A stretch of 64,000 nt of DNA. It comes from Catenuloplanes indicus (lineage in GTDB: Bacteria; Actinomycetota; Actinomycetes; Mycobacteriales; Micromonosporaceae). The stretch lies in contig NZ_JAUSUZ010000001.1 in NCBI RefSeq assembly GCF_030813715.1, forward strand, positions 7,732,501 to 7,796,500, written 5' to 3'. Made by a program: the position numbers and the translations under genes. The stretch's first letter is position 1. Every line of letters begins with the position of its first letter. The notes under the pieces are model-generated. The model was not told the origin of the DNA. It ran no database searches and was given only the letters and a program-made list of their open reading frames with translations. Below are positions 9,629 through 17,610 of the stretch, one piece after another.

Positions 9629-10513
9629 ATGGCACGCCGCATCCGTCTAGACGCCGAACTCGTCCGCCGCGGCCTGGCCCGCTCCCGGGAGCAGGCCGCC
9701 TCGCTGATCGAGGCCGGTCGCGTCGAGGTCCGGGGCGTGGTCGCCCGCAAGGCCGCCGCGCAGCTCGACCCCGCCGAGCCGATCGTGGTCACCGGCGCGG
9801 ACCCGGTCGACGAGTACGTGTCCCGCGGCGGGCACAAGCTGGCCGGTGCGCTCGCCGCGTTCGGGCCCCGGGGCCTGGCGGTGGCCGGGCGGCGGTGCCT
9901 GGACGCGGGCGCGTCCACCGGCGGTTTCACCGACGTGCTGCTGCGTGCGGACGCGGCCGAGGTGGTCGCGGTGGACGTCGGCTACGGGCAGCTGGCGTGG
10001 AAGCTCCGTACCGACGAGCGGGTGCGGGTCTTCGAACGCACGAACGTGCGCACGCTCACGCCGGAGACCATCGGTGGCCCGGTCGACCTGGTCGTGTCCG
10101 ACCTGTCCTTCATCTCGCTGCGCCTGGTGCTGCCCGCGCTGGCCGGCTGCACGCTACCGGACGCGGACCTGGCGCTGATGGTCAAGCCGCAGTTCGAGGT
10201 CGGCAAGGAGCGGGTCGGCGAGGGCGGCGTGGTCCGCGACCCGGCGCTGCGTGCGGAGGCGGTGCTCGACGTGTGTGCCGCCGCGCTGGAGCTGGGCCTC
10301 GGGCTGGCCGGGGTGGCCGCGAGCCCGCTGCCCGGGCCGAGCGGGAACGTCGAGTTCTTCGTGTGGCTGCGGCGCGGCGAACCGGCCGCGGATCCGGGCC
10401 ACGTGCGCGCGGTCGTCGAGGCCGGACCCACGGGTACGGTGGCGGAGCACGCGCCGCAGACCGGCGCGGAATCGCTTGTTGACAGGGGAGTGACGAGTGA
10501 CGAGCACCGCTAA
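9629..10513 (+). CDS. tlyA: TlyA family rRNA 2'-O-methyltransferase
   Basis: 294 residues from ATG 9629. An N-terminal S4 RNA-binding domain (RLDAELVRRGLARSREQAAS...GRVEVRG) precedes a Rossmann methyltransferase: DEYVSRGGHKL (catalytic Lys), CLDAGASTGGFTDVLL (SAM motif I), VVAVDVGYGQL, DLSFISL (Asp), ALMVKPQFEVG (Lys) and GPSGNVEFF (Glu), the K-D-K-E set. TlyA methylates 16S C1409 and 23S C1920; loss gives capreomycin/viomycin resistance in mycobacteria. The C-terminus is about 25 residues longer than usual and runs 17 nt into nadK. Confidence 0.96.
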   Translation: MARRIRLDAELVRRGLARSREQAASLIEAGRVEVRGVVARKAAAQLDPAEPIVVTGADPVDEYVSRGGHKLAGALAAFGPRGLAVAGRRCLDAGASTGGFTDVLLRADAAEVVAVDVGYGQLAWKLRTDERVRVFERTNVRTLTPETIGGPVDLVVSDLSFISLRLVLPALAGCTLPDADLALMVKPQFEVGKERVGEGGVVRDPALRAEAVLDVCAAALELGLGLAGVAASPLPGPSGNVEFFVWLRRGEPAADPGHVRAVVEAGPTGTVAEHAPQTGAESLVDRGVTSDEHR

Positions 10514-11399
10514 CCGGTCGGCGCTGCTGGTGACCCACACGGGGCGCCGGCACAGCACGGAGCACGCGGCGTCGATAGCGAACGACCTCGTGCGCGCGGG
10601 CTTCGAGGTGCGGGTGGTGGCCTCCGAGATCGGCGATCTGGACCTGCCGCCCGGCGTGACGCCGGTGTTCGGCCCGTCCGCGGCCGAGGGCGTGGAGATC
10701 GTGTTCGCGCTCGGCGGTGACGGCACGTTCCTGCGTGCGGCCGAGCTGGCCCGGCCGAACAAGGCGCCGCTGCTCGGCATCAACCTCGGCAAGGTCGGCT
10801 TCCTGGCCGAGGCCGAGATCAGCGACATCGACCAGGCCGTGGCGGACGTGGTGCGCGGTGCGTACACCGTGGACGAGCGGCTCACCCTGGACGTCAAGGC
10901 CGAGCTGGACGGCGAGCTGATCGCGGAGAGCTGGGCGCTCAACGAGGTCACGGTGGAGAAGGGCCAGCGCGCGCAGATGCTGGAGCTGCGCGTGGACGTG
11001 GACGGGCGGCCGCTGTCCCGGTACGGCTGCGACGGCGTGGTCTGCGCGACCCCGACCGGCTCGACCGCGTACGCGTTCTCGGCCGGCGGCCCGGTGGTCT
11101 GGCCCGAGGTGGAGGCGCTGCTGCTGGTGCCGGTCGCGGCGCACGCGCTGTTCAGCAAGCCGCTGGTGACCGCGCCCACGTCCACGTTCGTGATCACGGT
11201 GGATCCGTACACGTCGGTCGCCACGCTCTGCGCGGACGGCCACCGCGTGTTCGACCTGCCGCCCGGCGCGAAGGTCACCGTCCGGCGCGGTGCGCAACCG
11301 GTGCGTGTCGTCCAGCTGGCGCCGCGACCGTTCACCGATCGGCTGGTGGCGAAATTCGACCTCCCGGTTCTCGGCTGGCGGGGTACGAAGCGGCGGTAA
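10497..11399 (+). CDS. nadK: NAD kinase
   Basis: 300 residues from GTG 10497, with AGGGGAG 6 nt upstream and 17 nt overlap with tlyA. Key motifs: ALGGDGTFLRAAELA (GGDG, ATP site), LGINLGKVGFLAE, NEVTVEKG (NE/D), and DGVVCATPTGSTAYAFSAGGP (Gly/Ser/Thr-rich NAD site). It phosphorylates NAD to NADP in the cytosol. Length is normal for the family (ppnK in older naming). Next gene recN follows after 73 bp. Confidence 0.96.
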   Translation: MTSTANRSALLVTHTGRRHSTEHAASIANDLVRAGFEVRVVASEIGDLDLPPGVTPVFGPSAAEGVEIVFALGGDGTFLRAAELARPNKAPLLGINLGKVGFLAEAEISDIDQAVADVVRGAYTVDERLTLDVKAELDGELIAESWALNEVTVEKGQRAQMLELRVDVDGRPLSRYGCDGVVCATPTGSTAYAFSAGGPVVWPEVEALLLVPVAAHALFSKPLVTAPTSTFVITVDPYTSVATLCADGHRVFDLPPGAKVTVRRGAQPVRVVQLAPRPFTDRLVAKFDLPVLGWRGTKRR

Positions 11400-11472
11400 T
11401 CACGGTGTTCCCGGCAATTGGCGCACCGCTCGGCTGGAAATGTGTCAGAGGACGCGGCTACTGTCTTTGCCT

Positions 11473-13230
11473 GTGCTGGAAGAGCTGCGTATCACCGGCC
11501 TGGGCGTCATCGAGGACACCACACTGCCGCTGACCGGCGGGATGAACGTGATAACCGGTGAGACCGGCGCCGGGAAGACCATGGTCGTGACCGGCCTCGG
11601 CCTGCTGTTCGGCGGGCGGGCCGACGCCGGTCGCGTGCGAAGCGACCCGGGCCGCGCGGTCGTCGAGGGGCGGTTGCGCCTGACCGGCAAGATCGCCGAC
11701 GCCGTGCTGGCCCGGATCACCGACGCGGGCGCGGAGGCGGACGACGACGGCGCGGTCATGCTGTCGCGCACCGTCACCATCGAGGGCCGCTCCCGGGCCC
11801 ACGTCGGCGGCCGGTCCGCGCCGGTCGCCGTGCTGACCGACGTCGGTGAGCGCGTGCTGGCCGTGCACGGTCAGTCCGACCAGCTGCGCCTGCTGCGGCC
11901 GGCGGAGCAGCGCGCCGCGCTCGACCGGTTCGCCGGTCCGGAGCACGAGAAGCTGCTGGAGACGTTCCGGGAGACGTTCACCAAGTGGCGTCGCACCGCG
12001 GACGACCTGGCCGACCGGCGCCGCAACGCGCGCGACCGCAACCAGGAGGCCGACCTCCTCAAGCTCGGGCTGGACGAGATCACCCGGGTCGACCCGCAGC
12101 CGGGGGAGGATGACGAGCTGAAGGCGGAGGCGCAGCGCCTCGAGCACGCGGAGGGTCTGCGGACCGCGGCCGCGCTGGCCTACCAGTCGGTGGCCGGCGG
12201 CGCCGAGGCCGGCGACGAGACGCCGGACGCGACCAGCCTGCTCGGCGTCGCCCGGCGCACGCTGGAGGGGCAGGCGGGCGTCGACGCGAAGCTCGGCGAC
12301 CTCGCGGGCCGGATCGAGGAGGCCGCCACGCTGGTCGCGGACGTGACCGCGGAGCTGTCGTCCTATCTGGACGCGCTGGACGCGGACCCGAACCGGCTGG
12401 CCGCGATCTACGAGCGGCGGGCGCTGCTGCGCGGGCTGACCCGAAAGTACGCGGACGACATCGACGGCGTGATCGCCTGGGCGGAGACCGCGCGGACCCG
12501 GCTCGGCGAGCTGGACACGTCCGACGAGCTGCTCGAGGAGCTGGAGAGGGAGCGCCAGCGGCTCGAGGCGGAGGTGGCGGAGCAGGCAGCCCGGCTGACC
12601 GCGGCCCGCACCGAGGCGGCCGGCCGGTTCGCCGAGCAGGTCAGCGTCGAGCTGGCCGGGCTGGCGATGCCGCACGCGCGGGTCGAGGTCGCGGTGCTGC
12701 CCCGGACCGCGGGCAAGAGCGAGCCGTCGGTGACCGTGGACGGCACCGAGGTCGGCGTGACCGCGGACGGCGCGGACGAGGTCGAGCTGCGCCTGCTGGC
12801 CCACCCGGGCGCACCGGCGCTGCCGCTGCAACGCGGCGCGTCCGGCGGTGAGCTGTCCCGGGTGATGCTGGCGATCGAGGTGGTCTTCGCCGGTGCCGGT
12901 GGCCCGCCGACGCTGGTCTTCGACGAGGTCGACTCCGGTGTGGGCGGCACCGCCGCGGTGGAGATCGGGCGGCGGCTGGCCCGGCTGGCGCGCAGCCACC
13001 AGGTGCTGGTGGTGACGCACCTGCCGCAGGTGGCCGCGTTCGCGGACCGGCACCTGGTGGTGGCGAAGGACACCGGCGGCGCGGTGACCACCAGCGGCGT
13101 GCGGGTCGTCGAGGACACGGACCGGGCCCGGGAACTCTCCCGCATGCTCGCCGGCCTGCCCGACTCCGACCTGGGCATCGCACACGCGGAGGAGCTGCTG
13201 GCGGTCGCCGACCGCGAGAAGCGGCGCTGA
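11473..13230 (+). CDS. recN: DNA repair protein RecN
   Basis: 585 residues from GTG 11473. SMC-like ATPase: Walker A GETGAGKT near residue 32, long coiled-coil arms (residues about 160-360), signature GASGGELSRVMLAIE, Walker B LVFDEVDSGVGG, then LARSHQVLVVTHLPQVAAF. RecN acts in double-strand break repair. No ribosome site precedes the GTG; instead TACTGT (11459-11464) lies 8 nt upstream, fitting a -10 box and a leaderless transcript. I see no actinobacterial LexA box in the 73-bp gap. A strong hairpin follows the stop. Confidence 0.96.
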   Translation: MLEELRITGLGVIEDTTLPLTGGMNVITGETGAGKTMVVTGLGLLFGGRADAGRVRSDPGRAVVEGRLRLTGKIADAVLARITDAGAEADDDGAVMLSRTVTIEGRSRAHVGGRSAPVAVLTDVGERVLAVHGQSDQLRLLRPAEQRAALDRFAGPEHEKLLETFRETFTKWRRTADDLADRRRNARDRNQEADLLKLGLDEITRVDPQPGEDDELKAEAQRLEHAEGLRTAAALAYQSVAGGAEAGDETPDATSLLGVARRTLEGQAGVDAKLGDLAGRIEEAATLVADVTAELSSYLDALDADPNRLAAIYERRALLRGLTRKYADDIDGVIAWAETARTRLGELDTSDELLEELERERQRLEAEVAEQAARLTAARTEAAGRFAEQVSVELAGLAMPHARVEVAVLPRTAGKSEPSVTVDGTEVGVTADGADEVELRLLAHPGAPALPLQRGASGGELSRVMLAIEVVFAGAGGPPTLVFDEVDSGVGGTAAVEIGRRLARLARSHQVLVVTHLPQVAAFADRHLVVAKDTGGAVTTSGVRVVEDTDRARELSRMLAGLPDSDLGIAHAEELLAVADREKRR

Positions 13231-13242
13231 GATCCGGCTTCT

Positions 13243-13274
13243 GCTGCCGGGCTCCCGTCCGGGAGCCCGGCAGC
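13243..13274 (+). terminator. recN terminator hairpin
   Basis: GCTGCCGGGCTCCC (13243-13256) pairs perfectly with GGGAGCCCGGCAGC (13261-13274) around a GTCC tetraloop, 13 nt after the recN stop. No U-tract, as elsewhere in this window. Confidence 0.85.
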
Positions 13275-13389
13275 TCGCCACCGAGCCTGGCTGCGGCCTG
13301 CTCTCCCGGCCCCGCGGGGCCGGCGGTTCGCCGCCGGGGATCCGGCGGGTCCGCTGCCCGGCTGCCGCGCGACCGGCTGATCGCTGCTC

Positions 13390-13690
13390 GGCCACTCCGC
13401 CAGCGGCGGTCAGCTGCCCGGCGCCACGAGCCCGGCGGTCGCCACGAGGCCATGCCGCAGCGGCGGTCTGCTGCCTGTCGCCAGGAGGCTGGCGGTCGCC
13501 AGGAGGCCATGCCGCCAGCGGCGGTCTGCCACCCGCGGACACGAGGGTGGCGGTTGCCATCCGGCCACGCCGCCAGCGGCGGTCTGTGGTCCTGCCGGGC
13601 CGGGGGCCGGCGGTTGCTGCCTGGCCACGCCGCCGGCGGCGCCCTGCGACCCGGCCGGGCCGGGGACGGCGGGTTGTGTCCGGCCACGCC
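13390..13690. repeat. Degenerate 57-60-bp minisatellite between recN and steA
   Basis: Five units start with GGCCA(T/C)(G/T)CCGCCAGCGGCGGTC at 13390, 13448, 13505, 13563 and 13623, with a sixth partial at 13682. Each has the inverted repeat CCGC-CA-GCGG followed by a diverging tail. Unit lengths 57-60 bp are not multiples of three overall and no frame is conserved, so it is non-coding. It fills the gap from recN to the insertion element. Frames read through it are artefacts. Confidence 0.85.
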
Positions 13691-13728
13691 GGGACCGGCA
13701 AGGAGGAGCGCCAGCGACGACTGGTGCC

Positions 13729-13756
13729 CAATGCCACTTAGCTTATTTTGATCTTG
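13729..13756. repeat. Left terminal inverted repeat of the IS
   Basis: 28 bp beginning CAATGCCACTTAGCTTATTT and ending GATCTTG; AT-rich compared with the surroundings. Exact complement of 15251-15278. Confidence 0.95.
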
Positions 13757-13944
13757 ATGGTGGGTGGAGGCGGATGGTGGCGGGGCCGGTGTGTCGGGTG
13801 CTGGCGGGTTCGTCGCGTCGTTTGGGCCGGTACATGTTGCGGCGGCAGCGTTTGACGGCGCGGGGGCAGGTGCGGTGGCGTCGGGTGGGGTTGAGTTCCC
13901 GGGTGATGTGGGTCCAGATGGTGGGTAGCTGGGTGGTCCAGTCC

Positions 13945-15249
13945 TCAGGGGGAAATGGCCGCTGAGCCGGTGGCTGAGCGGCGGACGAGGCGCAGGGTGT
14001 CGGTGAAGCTGATCCGGTCGGGGTCGATCGCGGCGGCGTCGGCGGCGGCGGTGATCAGGACGGTGAGTGCGTGCTGGACGAGCAGCCAGGCCCAGATTTC
14101 CTGGTGGACGAGGTCGGGCAGTTTCGAGCGCAGGATCCGGCCGGGCCCGCGGAGGTGGGTTTTGAGCTGGTCGTTGGCGGTTTCGTGTTCCCATCGCAGG
14201 TGGTATGCCTCGGCGAGTTCGTCCGGGCCGGCCTGGGCGGGGTCGGTGATGGTGGTGGCCAGGGTGATCAGCTCACCGGTGCCGTTACCGGCCCGGTCCG
14301 GGACGTCGTACTCGACGATCCGGACCAGGTGGGCGGCGGGCAGGCCACGGTCGTTGATCGCGTCGTCGCAGGTGTCCAGGGTCCCGCCGGCCGCGGCGGC
14401 CAGGATCCGGTCCCGGCGGCCACCGCGGATCGTCTTGTCCATCAACACGGTCAGATAGGTGCCGTCGCCGAGGATCTCGATCACCGGGAGCCTGATCCCG
14501 GCCTGGATCCGCCACAGCAGGTCCGCGCCGGTCGCCTGCGCCCGGTCCCACGCCGTAAACGAGTAGAAGGCACGGTCGGCGGTCAGCAGTTCCCCGCGTC
14601 GCAGCCGCGAATACAACGGCATGGCCAGGGTCTGTTCGGCGACCGCATACGCGCCGACCTCCGCCGCCAGGAACGCGTGTGTCCCGCACTCGGTCAACGC
14701 CACGACCCGGGCTTTCGGGAACGCCGACGGGCCACCACCGGTCCGGGAGTACCCGAACTCGGCCGCGTTCTCCATCGTGTCCGGCACGTCCACGTCGAAC
14801 CCGTCGATGGCAAGGACCCGCCGGTCCCGCAACCACGCACCTGACGTGACCGGTGACGCGACCGGCCGGGCGACCCGCTCGAACACCTCCGCCAGCACAT
14901 CCCGGCCCAGCCGCTTCCTGGCCTGAGAAATCCCACCCGGCGTCGGCGCCAACCAGCCCGCATCCCAGCACCCGAACCGGTCCAGTCCACCGGTCACCTT
15001 CTTCGCGACCTCGGCATAGTCATCATCCGCGAACAGCCACAACCCCATCGTCAGATACGCCGTCACATGCGGCGGCAACTTCCCATCCGACCGTTTCGCA
15101 CCCACACCGCACTGCGCCACCGCCCCATCAACCGCATCCCGCGGCACCGCCGTCACCAGCACACCGACCGACACCTGATCCGGCCGCACCCCCACACCCG
15201 ACACCACACCATCGAAGCAGACAAAGCCACCAGACCACCCACCAGGCAA
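13945..15249 (-). CDS. IS4-family transposase
   Basis: Up to 434 residues. Residues about 12-100 match the IS4 N-terminal domain (VRPDQVSVGVLVTAVPRDAV). DDE catalytic positions: D in VLAIDGFDVDVPDT, D in LLTADRAFYSF, and E in the YREK signature YHLRWEHETANDQLK (Y-x2-R-x3-E-x6-K), diagnostic for IS4. No frameshift or internal stop, so it looks functional. The TTG at 15249 abuts the right inverted repeat and a GTG near 15207 is an alternative start; the first residues are uncertain. A plausible promoter lies in the AT-rich repeat end. Confidence 0.93.
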   Translation of the reverse strand: MPGGWSGGFVCFDGVVSGVGVRPDQVSVGVLVTAVPRDAVDGAVAQCGVGAKRSDGKLPPHVTAYLTMGLWLFADDDYAEVAKKVTGGLDRFGCWDAGWLAPTPGGISQARKRLGRDVLAEVFERVARPVASPVTSGAWLRDRRVLAIDGFDVDVPDTMENAAEFGYSRTGGGPSAFPKARVVALTECGTHAFLAAEVGAYAVAEQTLAMPLYSRLRRGELLTADRAFYSFTAWDRAQATGADLLWRIQAGIRLPVIEILGDGTYLTVLMDKTIRGGRRDRILAAAAGGTLDTCDDAINDRGLPAAHLVRIVEYDVPDRAGNGTGELITLATTITDPAQAGPDELAEAYHLRWEHETANDQLKTHLRGPGRILRSKLPDLVHQEIWAWLLVQHALTVLITAAADAAAIDPDRISFTDTLRLVRRSATGSAAISP

Positions 15250-15250
15250 C

Positions 15251-15278
15251 CAAGATCAAAATAAGCTAAGTGGCATTG
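15251..15278. repeat. Right terminal inverted repeat of the IS
   Basis: 28 bp CAAGATCAAAATAAGCTAAG...GCATTG, exact complement of 13729-13756. Followed directly by the second copy of the duplicated target GACTGGTGCC. Confidence 0.95.
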
Positions 15279-15279
15279 G

Positions 15280-15331
15280 ACTGGTGCCCGCGGGAGCATG
15301 CGGACCTCGGCCACGCCGGAAGTGGGAAGAG
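15280..15331 (+). repeat. Dispersed intergenic repeat, copy A
   Basis: ACTGGTGCCCGCGGGAGCA followed, 13 bp later, by CACGCCGGAAGTGGGAAGAG (15312-15331). The same two blocks recur at 58591-58642, where they are 13 bp apart. The IS target duplication lies inside the first block, so the IS inserted into this repeat. Role unknown; non-coding. Confidence 0.75.
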
Positions 15332-15451
15332 AAAAAGACGCAGCGTGACGTGACTGCGGACACAGGCGAAAATGATTTGGCTGGAAATCAGCTGGTCAAA
15401 GCCGATTTGTCGGCATGTCGTGCGAACACGAGGTCGAGTCAACGTGTCACC

Positions 15452-16639
15452 ATGATGGCGATGCGCCTACCCACTCTTCGCCGCACCCGGGCCGCCGAAC
15501 CCGGGATCGTCGCCGGCACCGCTCGGCTCGATCGGCGTACGAAGCGGCTGACCGGCCGGCTGCGACCCGGCGACATCGCCGTGATCGACCACGTCGACCT
15601 GGACCGGGTCGCGGCCGACTCGCTGGTCGCGGTCGGCGTGGCCGCGGTGCTGAACGCGAAGCCGTCGATCTCCGGGCGTTACCCGAATCTGGGGCCCGAG
15701 GTGCTGGTGAAGGCCGGTATCCCGCTGCTGGACGATCTCGGCGAGGGCGTCTTCCAGCAGATCCGCGAGGGCGACACGGTACGGGTCGACGGGAACACCG
15801 TGTACGCCGGGTCCGAGGCGCTGGTGCACGGCACCCGGCAGGACGCGGAGACCGTGGCGAAGGCGATGGCGGACGCGCGCGAGGGGCTGTCGGTGCAGCT
15901 CGAGGCGTTCGCGGCGAACACAATGGACTATCTGAAGCAGGAACGCGACCTGCTGCTCGACGGCGTCGGCGTGCCCGAGATCGAGACCAGGATCGACAAG
16001 CGCCACGTGCTGATCGTGGTGCGCGGGTACGACTACAAGGCCGACCTGGACGTGCTGCGGCCGTACATCCGGGAGTACCGGCCGGTGCTGATCGGCGTGG
16101 ACGGCGGCGCGGACGCGCTGATCGAGGCCGGCTACACCCCCGACATGATCATCGGGGACATGGACTCGGTGAGCGACGACGTGCTGCGCTGCGGCGCGGA
16201 GATCGTGGTGCACGCCTATCCGGACGGCCGGGCACCGGGCCTGCCGCGCGTGCACCAGCTCGGCGTGCCGGCGATCACCTTCCCGGCCGCGGCCACCAGC
16301 GAGGACATCGCGCTGCTGCTGGCCGACGAGAAGGGCGCGGAGCTGATCGTGGCGGTCGGCACCCACTACACGCTGGTCGAGTTCCTGGACAAGGGGCGCG
16401 GCGGTATGGCGTCGACGTTCCTCACCCGGCTGCGGGTCGGCGGCAAGCTGGTCGACGCGAAGGGCGTGAGCCGGCTCTACAAGCAGACCATCCCGGGATC
16501 GTCGCTGCTGCTGCTCGCCGGGTCGGCGATCGCGGCGATGACGGCCGCGGTGACGGTCTCCACCGTGGGCAAGGCGTACCTCGGTGTGGTCTCCGAGTGG
16601 TGGGACAATCTCGTGTTCCAGCTCGGTCAGCTGTTCTAG
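15452..16639 (+). CDS. steA: SteA-like septation protein (Rv1697 family)
   Basis: 395 residues from ATG 15452 (ATGs at 15455 and 15461 are alternatives; no clear ribosome site). The N-terminus is basic, then a thiamin-pyrophosphokinase-like fold: PVLIGVDGGADALIEAGYTP, DMIIGDMDSVSDDVL, VVHAYPDGRAPGLPR, and a hydrophobic segment near the C-terminus (SSLLLLAGSAIAAMTAAVTV) that predicts a membrane anchor. SteA and SteB were described in corynebacteria as a pair needed for septal peptidoglycan splitting and cell separation. The gene directly precedes steB (14-nt gap), supporting the assignment. The IS now separates it from recN, with 173 bp left for its promoter. Confidence 0.9.
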   Translation: MMAMRLPTLRRTRAAEPGIVAGTARLDRRTKRLTGRLRPGDIAVIDHVDLDRVAADSLVAVGVAAVLNAKPSISGRYPNLGPEVLVKAGIPLLDDLGEGVFQQIREGDTVRVDGNTVYAGSEALVHGTRQDAETVAKAMADAREGLSVQLEAFAANTMDYLKQERDLLLDGVGVPEIETRIDKRHVLIVVRGYDYKADLDVLRPYIREYRPVLIGVDGGADALIEAGYTPDMIIGDMDSVSDDVLRCGAEIVVHAYPDGRAPGLPRVHQLGVPAITFPAAATSEDIALLLADEKGAELIVAVGTHYTLVEFLDKGRGGMASTFLTRLRVGGKLVDAKGVSRLYKQTIPGSSLLLLAGSAIAAMTAAVTVSTVGKAYLGVVSEWWDNLVFQLGQLF

Positions 16640-16653
16640 GGAAAGCGCTACCT

Positions 16654-17586
16654 GTGATCAATTTCCGGTACCATGTCGTGTCGCTCACCGCGGTCTTCCT
16701 CGCGCTGGCGATCGGGCTGGTGGTCGGCACCGCCGCGCTGAACGGGCCGGCCGTCGACGCGCTGGACGGCCAGGTGCAGAAGCTCAGCAAGGACAACAGC
16801 CAGCTGCGGGACAGCGTCGGCCAGCTGCAGAACGAGGTCAACTCCCAGGAGGACTTCGCGGTCGGCGCGGCACCGATGCTGCTCGGCGGCAAGCTGACCG
16901 GCCGGCGAGTGGCGCTGGTGGTGCTGCCGACCGGTGGTGACTACGCGGAGCAGCTGCGCACCATGCTGGCCACGGCCGGTGCGACCGTGACCGGGCGGGT
17001 GGACATCAGCGAGAGCTTCACCGAGCCGGACAACAGCGTGAACCTGCTGGACCTGGCGCACCGCGCGGTGCAGACGTCACTGCCGGCGGCCGGGCTGCCC
17101 AGCAACGCGGACGGCGTGGAGACCTCGGCCGCGCTGCTGGCGACCGCGCTCTACGACCGGACGCCACCGGCCACCGACTCGGACCGCAACGCGGTGCTGG
17201 CCGCGTACGCGGCCGCGAACTACATCACGGTCGAGGACGACAAGGTCACCGGCCCGGCCGAGGCCGTGGTGATCGTGGGTGGGCTGCCGCCGACCGACGA
17301 GCGTGCGGACGAGAAGAACACCTCGACGGTGACGCTGGTGGCGCAGTTCGACGCGGCCGGGAAGCTGGTCGTGGGCGGCAACGGCGTCGGTGACGGCAAC
17401 GTGGTCGCGGCGATCCGCGGCGACGCGGCCCTGTCCAAGACGATCTCCACGGTGGACAACGTGAACACCGCGCAGGGCTCGGTGGTGACCTGCCTGGCGC
17501 TGACCGACCTGCTCGGCACGAACAAGGTCGGGCACTACGGGCTCGGCGCGGGCGCCACGTCGATACTGCCCACTCCCGCTCAGTGA
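16654..17586 (+). CDS. steB: SteB / MctB-like copper transporter-domain protein
   Basis: 310 residues from GTG 16654, with AGGGAAAG 8 nt upstream. One N-terminal membrane helix (VVSLTAVFLALAIGLVVGTA), then a periplasmic coiled coil (LDGQVQKLSKDNSQLRDSVG) and an alpha/beta domain. The start VINFRYHVVSLTAVF is typical of the Rv1698 family, named MctB for copper resistance in M. tuberculosis and SteB for its partnership with SteA in corynebacteria. It probably forms a membrane complex with SteA at the septum. Which of the two roles dominates cannot be told from sequence. Confidence 0.9.
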   Translation: MINFRYHVVSLTAVFLALAIGLVVGTAALNGPAVDALDGQVQKLSKDNSQLRDSVGQLQNEVNSQEDFAVGAAPMLLGGKLTGRRVALVVLPTGGDYAEQLRTMLATAGATVTGRVDISESFTEPDNSVNLLDLAHRAVQTSLPAAGLPSNADGVETSAALLATALYDRTPPATDSDRNAVLAAYAAANYITVEDDKVTGPAEAVVIVGGLPPTDERADEKNTSTVTLVAQFDAAGKLVVGGNGVGDGNVVAAIRGDAALSKTISTVDNVNTAQGSVVTCLALTDLLGTNKVGHYGLGAGATSILPTPAQ

Positions 17587-17610
17587 TCGCCCGGTTCCTA
17601 GAATCGCGTC

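Larger units (their letters stand above)
13729..15278 (-). mobile_element. Complete IS4-family insertion sequence
   Basis: A 1,550-bp element bounded by perfect 28-bp terminal inverted repeats starting CAATGCCACTTAGCTTATTT. The flanks carry the direct repeat GACTGGTGCC at 13719-13728 and 15279-15288, a 10-bp target duplication. One transposase gene fills the element. IS4-family members usually make 9-12-bp duplications, in agreement. Identical ends and duplication imply a fairly recent, possibly still mobile insertion. It landed in the recN-steA gap without breaking a gene. Confidence 0.95.

Noticed and set aside
13390-13690. Repeats looking like a CRISPR array
   Set aside because: Units are 57-60 bp with a conserved core and decaying tails, no unique spacers of regular length and no cas genes.
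11458-13737. 759-codon minus frame opposite recN
   Set aside because: Mirror of the recN codon bias and of the minisatellite; no start signal and no recognisable domain.
13719-15288. IS insertion disrupting a gene
   Set aside because: Joining the flanks restores only repeat DNA between the recN terminator and steA; no frame is reconstituted.
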